A stretch of DNA of 35,141 nt from JBGTLW01 sp041743835 (GTDB taxonomy: Bacteria; Planctomycetota; Phycisphaerae; Phycisphaerales; Phycisphaeraceae): NCBI GenBank assembly GCA_041743835.1, contig JBGTLW010000354.1:1-35141 (forward strand), read 5' to 3'. Within the stretch, counting starts at the first letter, position 1. Every line of letters starts with the position of its first letter. A program made the position numbers and the translations under genes. This document shows, piece after piece, positions 21,860 through 29,919 of the stretch. Below the pieces are notes generated by a model, which was given only the letters and a program-made list of their open reading frames with translations, did not search any database and was not told the origin of the DNA.

Positions 21860-24155
21860 CCCACGCCAGCTCAAGCCCGCCGTGCTAACGCGGCTGCTCA
21901 ACTCGCTCGGACATGGCGAGGTGATCAGCGAGCGCCAGCTCCGCCGCCACCGCACCCGCGCCGGCTACACCATCAGCGACCCCCGCAACACCAAGACGGT
22001 CGACCTGTTCCGGTACGCGGCCTGGCTGACCCTCGAACACTTCAAGCCCGACCCCCGGAATGAGCCCGTTGGGTATGAGGAGGTCAAGCGTCGGCAGGCC
22101 CAGCGCAACGCGGAGATGGTCCGCGCCGCCCAGGACATCGGCGAGATTCCGGCGGTGGCCGACCCGCAGCGCCGGGCCCGCTGTGAAAACCTTCCGGGGG
22201 GCTTCCGGGGGTTCTGCGAGACGTACTTCGCCGATGTGTTCTACCTGCCGTGGTCGGACGACCACCTGCGGGTGATCGACAAGATCGAGAAGGCGGTGCG
22301 GACCGGCGGGCTGTTTGCGATGGCCATGCCGCGCGGCAGCGGCAAGACGGTGCTGTGCCAGACCGCGGTGCTCTGGTCGGCGCTGATCGGGGCCACGCCT
22401 TATGTCTGCTTGATCGCCGCCAGCGCCGAACGGGCCCGCGACCTGCTCGAGAACATCAAGGTCTGGCTGGAGACCAACCCGCTGATGCACGCCGACTTCC
22501 CGGAGGTGACGTACCCCATCCAGTGCCTGGAGCGGATCACCAACCGGCAGAAGGGGCAGAAATTCCGGGGCGAACCGACGCGAATCGATTGGTCATCGGA
22601 CCGTATCGTGCTGCCCACCATCCAAGACAGCAAGGCCTCGGGCGTGGTGATTTCCTGCTCGGGCATGAAGGGGTCGGACATCCGCGGGCAGAACTACGCC
22701 CGGGCCGACGGGCAGGTGGTGCGCCCGCAGCTGGTGCTGGTCGATGACCCACAGACCACCGAGTCGGCCTGGTCGCCCTCGCAGTCCCAGCGCCGCGAGT
22801 CGATCCTCGCCGGCGACGTGCTGGGCATGGCCGGGCCGGGCAAGAAGATCGCGGGGCTGATGGCCTGCACCGTCATACGCCCCGGCGACATGGCCGACAA
22901 CATCCTCGACCGCGATAAGCACCCCGAGTGGCAGGGCGAGCGGACCAAGATGGTCTACGCCTTCCCCTCCCCCGGAAGTGAGAAGCTCTGGGCGAAGTAC
23001 GCCGAACTTCGCGCCGACTCCTTCCGCAACGACGGCGACGGCTCGGAAGCCACGGAGTACTACCGCAACTTCCGGGGGCAGATGGACGCCGGCGCGGTCG
23101 TCGCCTGGCCGCAGCGTTACAACGAGGACGAGCTGTCGGCGATCCAGCACGCGATGAACCTCAAGCTCCGCGACGAGGCCGCGTTCTTCGCCGAGTACCA
23201 GAACGAGCCGATCATCGAGGCCGTCGGCGAGGAGATGCTCCCCCCGGAACAGATCGCCGCCAAGCTCAACGGGTACCAGCCATGCGTCATCCCGATCGGC
23301 TGCAGCCATCTCACCATGTTCATCGACGTGCAGCAGCGCGTGCTGTTCTGGATGCTCTGCGCCTGGGAGGACAACTTCACCGGCTACATCGCCGACTACG
23401 GCACCTGGCCCGAGCAGAAGCGGGCCCCCGGAAGTTATTTCACGCTAAACAACGTCACTACGACACTGGCCCGCGCCCTTCCGGGGGCGGGCATGGAGGG
23501 GCAGGTCTACGGCGGGCTTGAGAGGCTGACCACCGAACGCCTAGGCCGCGCCTACCGCCGTGAGGACGGCGCGGAGATGCGGATCGATCGCTGCTTGGTC
23601 GACGCCAACTGGGGCCAGAGTACCGATGTGGTGTACCAGTTCTGCCGACAGAGCACACACGCGGGGATTCTGCTGCCCAGCCACGGCAAGTACGTCGGCG
23701 CTTCGAGCGTTCCCTTCAGCGAATACAAGCGCAAGCGTGGCGACCGCGTCGGCCTGCACTGGCGCATCCCGAGCACCATCGGCAAGCGGCAGGTCCGGCA
23801 TGTGCTGGTCGACACCAACTACTGGAAGACGTTCTCGCACGCGCGGCTGGCGGTGGCGATGGGCGACCCCGGTTGCCTGTCATTGTTCGGGCGCGATTCA
23901 ACGTCCGGGCGGCACCGGATGCTCGCGGATCACCTGACCGCCGAGTACCGCGTCAAGGCGATGGCCCAGGGCCGGACCGTGGATGAGTGGAAGCTGCGCC
24001 CAAGCCGGCCGGACAACCACTGGCTCGATTGCCTGGTCGGCTGCGCCGTGGGGGCGTCGATCCAAGGGGCATCGCTGCCGGGTGTGGAGCTGCGGGCGAC
24101 GACGGCCCGGCCGCGAATCCGCCTCTCGGGTCTTCAGGGCCGCCGCGTGGGATGA
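21840..24155 (+). CDS. terminase large subunit (gpA-like) with N-terminal HTH extension
   Basis: A 771-residue DNA-packaging motor. Residues about 12-70 form an extra helix-turn-helix-like unit (VISERQLRRHRTRAGYTISDPRNTKTVDLFRYAAWL). The ATPase follows: Walker A PRGSGKT (164-170), Walker B LVLVDDPQ (about 298-305) and GLMACTVIRPGD. The nuclease part includes FIDVQQRVLFWML and the distal DNHWLDCLVG. The layout fits GpA/PF05876-type terminases, which pump phage DNA into proheads. Eight or more motif copies are spread through it, encoding LPGGFRGF, DPRNE, FPSPGSEK, NFRGQ, LPPEQ, APGSYF and LPGAG. Several (22192 with 22203, and near 22969) look inserted. Confidence 0.93.
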   Translation: MPPQPINPRQLKPAVLTRLLNSLGHGEVISERQLRRHRTRAGYTISDPRNTKTVDLFRYAAWLTLEHFKPDPRNEPVGYEEVKRRQAQRNAEMVRAAQDIGEIPAVADPQRRARCENLPGGFRGFCETYFADVFYLPWSDDHLRVIDKIEKAVRTGGLFAMAMPRGSGKTVLCQTAVLWSALIGATPYVCLIAASAERARDLLENIKVWLETNPLMHADFPEVTYPIQCLERITNRQKGQKFRGEPTRIDWSSDRIVLPTIQDSKASGVVISCSGMKGSDIRGQNYARADGQVVRPQLVLVDDPQTTESAWSPSQSQRRESILAGDVLGMAGPGKKIAGLMACTVIRPGDMADNILDRDKHPEWQGERTKMVYAFPSPGSEKLWAKYAELRADSFRNDGDGSEATEYYRNFRGQMDAGAVVAWPQRYNEDELSAIQHAMNLKLRDEAAFFAEYQNEPIIEAVGEEMLPPEQIAAKLNGYQPCVIPIGCSHLTMFIDVQQRVLFWMLCAWEDNFTGYIADYGTWPEQKRAPGSYFTLNNVTTTLARALPGAGMEGQVYGGLERLTTERLGRAYRREDGAEMRIDRCLVDANWGQSTDVVYQFCRQSTHAGILLPSHGKYVGASSVPFSEYKRKRGDRVGLHWRIPSTIGKRQVRHVLVDTNYWKTFSHARLAVAMGDPGCLSLFGRDSTSGRHRMLADHLTAEYRVKAMAQGRTVDEWKLRPSRPDNHWLDCLVGCAVGASIQGASLPGVELRATTARPRIRLSGLQGRRVG

Positions 24156-24304
24156 CCATCGTTTCTATTCCTAGCGATTCTTCACCACCGCAATGAGCCG
24201 GTTCAGGCAACGCGATCAAAGAGCACGGCGATCCGCTGCCGTGCCGACCATCCCACGCAACAAACACCCGCCATCCGCAAAAGACAACCGGGGAGGAACG
24301 GTCA

Positions 24305-24341
24305 GCGCAAAGAATCGCGCCCGGCTGCAGATGTAGAGAGT
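24305..24341 (+). repeat. 37-bp junction element, copy 3
   Basis: Core GGCTGCAGATGTAGAG at 24323-24338, in the 206-bp gap between terminase and the next gene. In frame with the terminase it would read KESRPAADVESA, similar to the peptides of the other copies, but no obvious gene uses it. It lies 20 bp before the ATG at 24362. The rest of the gap shows nothing recognisable. Confidence 0.65.
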
Positions 24342-24361
24342 GCCCAGGAAGTACACCGCCC

Positions 24362-24571
24362 ATGGCCGAGACCCTAGACACCGCCATCACGACCAACGCC
24401 CAGGGCCCCAAGAAGGCCAGCGGCGATTCGGGGTCGGTCGAGCAGCACGGCCTGGCGGACCAGATCGCGGCCGACAAGTACCTCGAGTCGAAGAAGGCCA
24501 GCCGGTCGAAGGGGCTGGGGATCAAGCTCACCAAGCTCTCGCCCCCCGGAACTACGGGAGGGACCGTCTGA
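24362..24571 (+). CDS. small protein at the gpW position
   Basis: A 69-residue protein from ATG 24362. DSGSVEQHGLADQIAADKYLESKKASRSKGLGIKLTKL gives a helix followed by a basic tail. Its stop overlaps the portal start by one base. Lambda gpW (68 residues) occupies the same place between terminase and portal and joins head to tail, but I see no sequence match to gpW. The role is therefore inferred from position only. A motif copy near 24543 encodes SPPGTT at its end. Confidence 0.65.
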   Translation: MAETLDTAITTNAQGPKKASGDSGSVEQHGLADQIAADKYLESKKASRSKGLGIKLTKLSPPGTTGGTV

Positions 24572-26076
24572 TGTGGCCGTTCGGTAACAGATCGAAGGCC
24601 ACGCGGTCCCTCCCGGCTGTTGTCGGGTGCGGCGTCCACCCGGTGCTGCTCAAGGCGCGGTACGACGCGGCGCAAACCACGGTTGACAACGCCCGGCACT
24701 GGGCGATGGCCGACTCGCTGTCGGCCGACAGCGCCGCGTCGTCAGACGTGCGTCGCAAGCTGCGTGAACGCGCCCGCTACGAGGTCGCCAACAACAGCTA
24801 TGCCAAGGGCATCGTGCTGACGCTGGCCAACGACTGCATCGGCACCGGGCCAAGGCTCCAGCTGCTGTCGGAGGACAGTAAGACCAACAACCTGGTCGAG
24901 GCGGCGTTCACCCGCTGGGCGCAAGCCATCGACCTGGCCCAGAAGCTGCGGACGATGCGGATGGCCAAGGCGACCGACGGCGAGACGTTCGCCGTGCTGA
25001 CCGCCAACCCCCGGATCGACTCGCCGGTGAAGCTGGACGTGCGGCTGGTCGAGGCCGACCGCGTGGCGTCGCCGTGGCTCACAGGTACGTCGTCGTTACG
25101 CGGCGACAACGAACTTCCGGGGGTCGATGGCGTCGTCCTCGATCCGTGGGGCAATCCGCAGGCCTACACCATCCTCCGCCATCATCCCGGTTCCCCCGGA
25201 AATTGGGAGAGCTGGCAAAACGGCTTCGACAGGGTGGACGCCGACGCCGTGGTCCACTGGTTCCGAGCCGACCGCCCCGAGCAGCATCGCGGCGTTCCCG
25301 AACTCACGCCCGCCCTGCCCTTGTTCGCCCAGCTGCGGCGTTACACACTGGCGGTGCTGGCTGCGGCGGAGACGGCGGCCGACTTCGCGGCGGTGCTGTT
25401 CACCGATGCCCCGGCCAACGGCGAAGCCCAAGCCCTCGAACCGATGGACGTGGTGGCCCTGGAGAAGCGGATGGCCACGGTCCTGCCCGACGGCTGGCGG
25501 CTGGGGCAGATCGAGGCCCAGCAGCCGACCACCAGCTACGCGGAGTTCAAGCGGGAGATCCTCAACGAGATCGCCCGCTGCCTGAACCTGCCGTTCAACG
25601 TCGCCGCCGGTAACAGCGCCGGCTACAACTACGCCTCGGGCCGCCTCGATCACCAGACCTACTTCAAATCGATCCGCGTCGAGCAGGCGCACTTGGCCGA
25701 GGTCGTCCTCGACCGCATCTTCACCGTGTGGGTCGACGAAGCCATGCTCACCCCGGAATTGTCGTTCCTGCGCCACGCACGCAGCCAGCCGAGCTTCCGG
25801 GGGCAGTGGTTCTTCGACGGGACCGAGCACGTCGACCCGGCTAAGGAAGCCAACGCCCAGGCCACGCGGCTTTCGAGCAACACCACGACGCTCGCTGCCG
25901 AATATGCCCGTCAGGGCAAGGACTGGGAAGTGGAACTGCGCCAGCGGGCGAAAGAGAAGCAACTGATGCGTGAGTTGGGTCTAGACGAGGAAGCCACCGC
26001 TCGCACCAATGAGGAGATCGCCACGGACGCCCCCGCCCCCGGAAGAAAAGCCAATGAACAACAGCAAGCAGCCTGA
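24571..26076 (+). CDS. phage portal protein (lambda-type)
   Basis: A 501-residue portal protein, the ring through which DNA enters the head. Features are the early helix KARYDAAQTTVDNARHW, then RARYEVANNSYAKGIVLTLANDCIGTGPRLQLL, VHWFRADRPEQHRGVPELTPAL and the conserved LNLPFNVAAGNSAGYNYASGRLDHQTY of lambda-type (PF05136) portals. I start at ATG 24571 (TGATG overlap) because longer readings run through the preceding gene in another frame. The end overlaps the protease-capsid gene by 23 bases. Motif copies encode ELPGV, GSPGN and SFRGQ. Confidence 0.93.
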   Translation: MWPFGNRSKATRSLPAVVGCGVHPVLLKARYDAAQTTVDNARHWAMADSLSADSAASSDVRRKLRERARYEVANNSYAKGIVLTLANDCIGTGPRLQLLSEDSKTNNLVEAAFTRWAQAIDLAQKLRTMRMAKATDGETFAVLTANPRIDSPVKLDVRLVEADRVASPWLTGTSSLRGDNELPGVDGVVLDPWGNPQAYTILRHHPGSPGNWESWQNGFDRVDADAVVHWFRADRPEQHRGVPELTPALPLFAQLRRYTLAVLAAAETAADFAAVLFTDAPANGEAQALEPMDVVALEKRMATVLPDGWRLGQIEAQQPTTSYAEFKREILNEIARCLNLPFNVAAGNSAGYNYASGRLDHQTYFKSIRVEQAHLAEVVLDRIFTVWVDEAMLTPELSFLRHARSQPSFRGQWFFDGTEHVDPAKEANAQATRLSSNTTTLAAEYARQGKDWEVELRQRAKEKQLMRELGLDEEATARTNEEIATDAPAPGRKANEQQQAA

Positions 26077-28144
26077 CTATCTCAGCTTCCGCTGCCCGCT
26101 GACCGTCGAGGCCGCGGCCCCCGGAAATGACGGCAAGCTTCCGGGGGCACCGCGCTTCAGCATGGTCGCCTACACGGGTGGGACCATGCGAATCACCGGC
26201 TTCCCACACCCGGTGGTAGTCGACCTCGAAGGTCTGGCCATCGACCGGCAGGACATCCCCGTCCGCCTCGACCACAACCCGCGTCAGGGCGTAGGCCACA
26301 CGCAGCGGGTACTGGTTGAAAAAGGGCAGTTGCGTGCCGAGGGACTCGTGAGCCGTGACACGTCGTGGGCACGCGATGTGGCCAAGAGCGGCACGAACGG
26401 TTTCCCCTGGCAGGCCAGCATCGGCGCGGCCGTGATCGACGCCGAGTTCATCCCCAACGGCCAAGAGGTCACGGTCAACGGCCGCAGCTTCCGGGGCCCC
26501 CTGCATGTGGTCCGCAAGGCCATCCTCAAGGAAATCTCATTCGTCGACAGCGGCGCAGACACCAACACCAGCGCCCGCATCGCCGCCAGCACCAAGGAGC
26601 ATCAATCCATGCAAAGCACCAACACGACCGCCACCCCCGGAACCCCCGCCACCCTCGGAACCACGAATGCCGACACCGCTACGCAGGACACGCATGCCCA
26701 GGCCGCTGGTGACAACACCGGCAAAGACACCGCCGATGCGTCGAAGCCGAACAAGTCCACCCCCGGAAGCCCCGGAAGCCCCGGAAACGCCACGACTCCC
26801 GGAACCCTCAACGCATCGGCCACGGGCGGCGATGATCCGGTGACACAGATGCGCCAGCGTATGGCCACCGAGACCCGCCGGATCGAAGCGATCCGAACAA
26901 TCTGCGCCGGCAAACTTCCGGGGGTCGAAGCCCAAGCCATCGAGGAGGGTTGGGACGAAACCCGCACCGAACTGTACGTTCTGCGCGCCTCGCGGCCACA
27001 GATCGCCGCAGCTGCCGCAAAGACGCGCACCACAGGTCCGCAGGTGTTTGAGGCCTTGGCGCTGATGGCCAGCGGGCTGCCCAACTCGCGGCTCGAGGCG
27101 ATCTACGAAGAGCCGATCCTCGATGCCGCCGACAAGTTCCGGGGCGTGGGCATCCAGGAGTTCTGCGAGCTGGCCTGCGGCCAGCAGCTGCCGCGCTTTC
27201 GTCGCGACGCCTCGGGCTGGCTGCAGGCAGCTTTCAGCACCACCAGTCTGCCCGGCATCCTCAGCAACATTGCCAACAAGATGCTGCTCGAGGGCTACAA
27301 CTATGTCGAGGACGCGTGGCGGAAGATCGCCAAGGTCGCCAGCGTCAATGACTTCAAGGAGCACAGCCGCTACCGCATGACCGGCTCGTTCACTTTCGAG
27401 CAGGTCGGGGCCGACGGCGAGCTCAAGCACGGCCGGCTCGACGAGCAGAAGTACGGCCAGAAGGCCGAGACCCACGGCATCATGTTCGCCCTCACGCGGC
27501 AGATGATCATCAACGACGACATGGGCGCGTTCACCGACATCCCACGCCAGATCGGCATGGGGGCCGGCGAATCGATCGCCGACGCGGTCTGGGGCCTGTG
27601 GCTTAAGAACCCCGTGCAGGCCGACGGCCACGCCTTCTTCTCGACCGAGCACAAGAACTACCAGGCGGGTACCGACACCGCGCTGACCATCGACGGACTG
27701 ACCGCCGCCGAGGTGCTCTTCGGCGAGCAGACCAAGCCCAACGGCCGTCCGCTGGGAATCCCCGCCGCCGCGCTGCTGGTGCCCACCGCGCTCAAGGTCC
27801 CCGCACAGCAGCTGATGACCAGCATGCAGGTCAACGAGACCACCACCGCCAACAAGCCCAAGCCCGCCAGCAACCCCCACGTCGGCAAGTTCGAGGTCGT
27901 CAGCTCCACCTACCTTGCTAACACCAGCTTCACCGGCGCTTCGAGCAAGGCGTGGTACCTGCTGGCCGACCCCAACCGCCTACCCGCCATCGAGGTCGCG
28001 TTCCTCAACGGCGTGGACCGGCCCACCGTCGAGAAGACCGACGCCGACTTCAACACGCTGGGCGTCCAGTTCCGCGGGTACATCGATTTCGGTGTCCGAG
28101 AGCAAGACTTCCGAGGCGCACTCCGCATGAAAGGCGAAGCCTAA
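26054..28144 (+). CDS. prohead protease fused to major capsid protein
   Basis: A 696-residue fusion. The N-terminal part (about 1-180) resembles a prohead protease: IPVRLDHNPRQGVGHT, LRAEGLVSR, FPWQASIGAAV with the catalytic-type His/Ser region, and LHVVRKAILKEISFVDSGAD. A Thr/Ala/Gly linker of about 75 residues follows. Then comes the capsid region (from about 300: RGVGIQEFCELACGQQLPR, LPGILSNIANKMLLEGYN, ATETHG-like KAETHGIMFALTRQMIINDDMGAF and a Mu-like C-terminus). Such fusions let the protease act as scaffold and be cut from the shell. The start is ATG 26054, inside the portal end. The linker includes three perfect 9-bp motif repeats at 26760-26786. Confidence 0.9.
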   Translation: MNNSKQPDYLSFRCPLTVEAAAPGNDGKLPGAPRFSMVAYTGGTMRITGFPHPVVVDLEGLAIDRQDIPVRLDHNPRQGVGHTQRVLVEKGQLRAEGLVSRDTSWARDVAKSGTNGFPWQASIGAAVIDAEFIPNGQEVTVNGRSFRGPLHVVRKAILKEISFVDSGADTNTSARIAASTKEHQSMQSTNTTATPGTPATLGTTNADTATQDTHAQAAGDNTGKDTADASKPNKSTPGSPGSPGNATTPGTLNASATGGDDPVTQMRQRMATETRRIEAIRTICAGKLPGVEAQAIEEGWDETRTELYVLRASRPQIAAAAAKTRTTGPQVFEALALMASGLPNSRLEAIYEEPILDAADKFRGVGIQEFCELACGQQLPRFRRDASGWLQAAFSTTSLPGILSNIANKMLLEGYNYVEDAWRKIAKVASVNDFKEHSRYRMTGSFTFEQVGADGELKHGRLDEQKYGQKAETHGIMFALTRQMIINDDMGAFTDIPRQIGMGAGESIADAVWGLWLKNPVQADGHAFFSTEHKNYQAGTDTALTIDGLTAAEVLFGEQTKPNGRPLGIPAAALLVPTALKVPAQQLMTSMQVNETTTANKPKPASNPHVGKFEVVSSTYLANTSFTGASSKAWYLLADPNRLPAIEVAFLNGVDRPTVEKTDADFNTLGVQFRGYIDFGVREQDFRGALRMKGEA
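26760..26804 (+). repeat. 9-bp tandem array of the motif in the protease-capsid linker
   Basis: CCCCGGAAG, CCCCGGAAG and CCCCGGAAA follow each other at 9-bp spacing (26761, 26770, 26779), with a fourth CCCGGAA at 26798. They encode TPGSPGSPGN and TPGT, in the linker between the two domains. Confidence 0.85.
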
Positions 28145-28226
28145 CCCCCCCGGAAGTTTTCCCCGCGTGAATGCACCGTTTTTGTAGCTCGTTTCCCGCG
28201 CTTGGCCAACTCGAAGGACAACCACC

Positions 28227-28568
28227 ATGCCCACCGCACAGTTCATCCATGACGGCAACGCCATCGACCACACCCCCGCCCCCGGAAGTGATCTGACCGC
28301 CGGGGATGTGGTGGTGATCGGCGACCTGATCGGCATCGCCAAACTCGACATCCCCGCAGGCACCCTCGGGGCGTTGGCCGTGACCGGCGTGTTCGACGTG
28401 CCCAAGGCCACCGGCGCGGCCACCGCCATCACAGGCGGCGCGAAAGTGTACTGGCACACCGGCATCCAGCAAGCCAACACCACCAGTTCCGGGGGCAAGT
28501 ACCTGGGCAAGACCGTCGCCGATGCCGGTGATGACGACGCCACCGTCCGCGTTCGGCTGGAGCAGTAG
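28227..28568 (+). CDS. DUF2190 family protein (capsid-associated)
   Basis: A 113-residue beta-rich protein: HDGNAIDHTPAPGSDLTAGDVVVIGDLIGIAKLDIPAGTLGALAVTGVFDVPK matches DUF2190, found directly after major capsid genes and thought to decorate or stabilise the capsid. GAAGGA lies about 9 bases before the ATG. HTPAPGSD is written by one motif copy and TSSGGK by another. The 82-bp gap before it contains a motif copy just after the capsid stop and nothing else recognised. Confidence 0.85.
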   Translation: MPTAQFIHDGNAIDHTPAPGSDLTAGDVVVIGDLIGIAKLDIPAGTLGALAVTGVFDVPKATGAATAITGGAKVYWHTGIQQANTTSSGGKYLGKTVADAGDDDATVRVRLEQ

Positions 28569-28571
28569 CGC

Positions 28572-28940
28572 GTGGCCGATCTTCTTCGCCTGGGATCGAG
28601 TTGGCTTGAGCAGCAGCGTTCGGCGCACTGCGCCAGCCCGATCGCTTACCACCGCCCACCGGACGTGTGGACCGTCAACGCCACCTACGGGCAGACCCGC
28701 TACGAGATCGCCGACGAGAATTCCGGGGGCGGGTTTACTTCCGGGGGGCATGTGTGGGACTTCCTGATCCTGGCGGCAGATCTGCCGGGCATTGTTCCGG
28801 GAGCGGGCGACCTGATCGTCACGAACGGCCGCCGGTACGAGGTCATGCCGCACGGCGAGGACACCCAGGGATGGCGGTGGAGTGACCCCTTCCTGCAGAC
28901 CTACCGCATCCATACCCGAGACATCGGAGCCGAACTGTGA
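28572..28940 (+). CDS. hypothetical head-completion-position protein
   Basis: A 122-residue protein from GTG 28572, 3 bp after the DUF2190 stop. The C-terminal half (LPGIVPGAGDLIVTNGRRYEVMPHGEDTQGWRWSDPFLQTYRIHTRDIG) has the 'G D-I--NG--YEV' pattern seen in head-tail stopper/adaptor proteins that seal the head. The exact family is not recognised. It overlaps the next gene by four bases (GTGA). Two motif copies (about 28723 and 28741) encode NSGGGFTSGG, a likely loop insertion. Confidence 0.65.
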   Translation: MADLLRLGSSWLEQQRSAHCASPIAYHRPPDVWTVNATYGQTRYEIADENSGGGFTSGGHVWDFLILAADLPGIVPGAGDLIVTNGRRYEVMPHGEDTQGWRWSDPFLQTYRIHTRDIGAEL

Positions 28941-29191
28941 GTGATGGCAACGCGCTTGATCCAACCCAGCGTCAGTTCGACGCGATCCACAAGAAGCTCG
29001 ACCGGCTCGACGAGGCCATCCGGGGCAAGCCCGGCAACGGCAGCAAGCCCAGCATCCTCGTCCGCCTCGACCGGCTGGAGCAGGCGGCGACGCGGCAGGC
29101 CCGGTTGATCTGGATGATCGTCGGCACGCTGTTGACGGTCATCGGCTCGGCGCTGGTCGGCTGGTTAAGCGGAGGCGTGATCCACCCATGA
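28937..29191 (+). CDS. small coiled-coil membrane protein
   Basis: An 84-residue protein from GTG 28937. Residues about 10-60 are heptad-like (FDAIHKKLDRLDEAIR, VRLDRLEQAAT) and the C-terminus is one membrane helix (LIWMIVGTLLTVIGSALVGWL). This shape recalls XhlA-like or holin-accessory proteins of phages. It overlaps both neighbours by four bases, so it is part of the late operon. A role in lysis or head-tail assembly is not determined. Confidence 0.65.
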   Translation: MSDGNALDPTQRQFDAIHKKLDRLDEAIRGKPGNGSKPSILVRLDRLEQAATRQARLIWMIVGTLLTVIGSALVGWLSGGVIHP

Positions 29192-29634
29192 GCCTGATCA
29201 CCGACATCGCCGACGCCGTCACCGCCGAACTCAACGCGGCACCCCCCGGAAGTTTTGGGGAGGCGTTCACCGCGCAGCGGCGGGTATTGCCGGTCCATGA
29301 ACTCGAAGACCTCGCCGAACTGAAGGTGACCGTCGTGCCCAAGCGCGTGGAGATCACCGGATCGACACGCAGCACCAGCCAGTACGAGATCGCGGTGGAC
29401 ATCGGCATCCAGCGGAAGCTCTCGCCCGGCAACACGGACCTCGATACCGAAGTCGCCACGCTCGGCACGCTCGTGGACCAGATCGCCGAGTACCTGCGTC
29501 GCCGCCCGCTGGCCGGGTTCCCCTGGGCCAGTTGGGTGAGCGTGACCAACGACCCGGTGTACGCCCCCGAGCACCTGCTCGATCAGCGTGTGTTCACCAG
29601 CGTCCTGACGGTCACCTACCGGGCCATCAAATAA
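29188..29634 (+). CDS. tail completion/minor tail protein (gpU-like position)
   Basis: A 148-residue protein. ELKVTVVPKRVEITGSTRSTSQYEIAVDIGIQRKL followed by LRRRPLAGFPWASWVSVTNDPVYAPEHLLDQRVFTSVLTVTYRA is the strand pattern of small tail-terminator-type proteins. Its position after head completion genes and before the gp10-like gene agrees. The family is inferred from pattern and place. A motif copy near 29241 encodes APPGSF. Confidence 0.65.
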   Translation: MSLITDIADAVTAELNAAPPGSFGEAFTAQRRVLPVHELEDLAELKVTVVPKRVEITGSTRSTSQYEIAVDIGIQRKLSPGNTDLDTEVATLGTLVDQIAEYLRRRPLAGFPWASWVSVTNDPVYAPEHLLDQRVFTSVLTVTYRAIK

Positions 29635-29664
29635 GTGCCCCATCCGAGGCGGAAGACCGACCCA

Positions 29665-29919
29665 ATGAACAACGTCATCATGCGAAAACTCGTCCTGACC
29701 GCCGACTTCCAGCCGCTGGCCCCCGGAAGTGTGGTCGGGTCGTTCACCATCAGCGCCACGCCGAACAACGCCAGCGACGCCGTCTTCCTCGGCGACGAGG
29801 GGGCGGACGTGCCGTGGGTGCCGGGCGAGTGGCACACGTTCGCCAGCGTGGACCTCGCGGAGATTCAGGTCAAGGGCACGCCCGGTGACGTCGTCACCGT
29901 CATTGGGGGGACGTGGTGA
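29665..29919 (+). CDS. small hypothetical beta-rich protein
   Basis: An 84-residue protein from ATG 29665, with GGAAG 9 bases upstream; a GTG at 29635 would extend it by ten residues. LVLTADFQPLAPGSVVGSFTISATPNN and EWHTFASVDLAEIQVKGTPGDVVTVIGGTW suggest a small beta sandwich. Its stop overlaps the LRR gene start by one base, so the two may be made in fixed ratio and form one virion part. No family is recognised. One motif copy encodes APGSV. Confidence 0.6.
   Translation: MNNVIMRKLVLTADFQPLAPGSVVGSFTISATPNNASDAVFLGDEGADVPWVPGEWHTFASVDLAEIQVKGTPGDVVTVIGGTW

Noticed and set aside
24340..24570. N-terminal extension of the portal ORF
   Set aside because: It is the shadow frame of the small gpW-positioned gene; the ATG at 24571 gives a normal portal start.
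26537..27880. 447-residue minus-strand ORF
   Set aside because: Antisense of the protease-capsid fusion; no domain visible.
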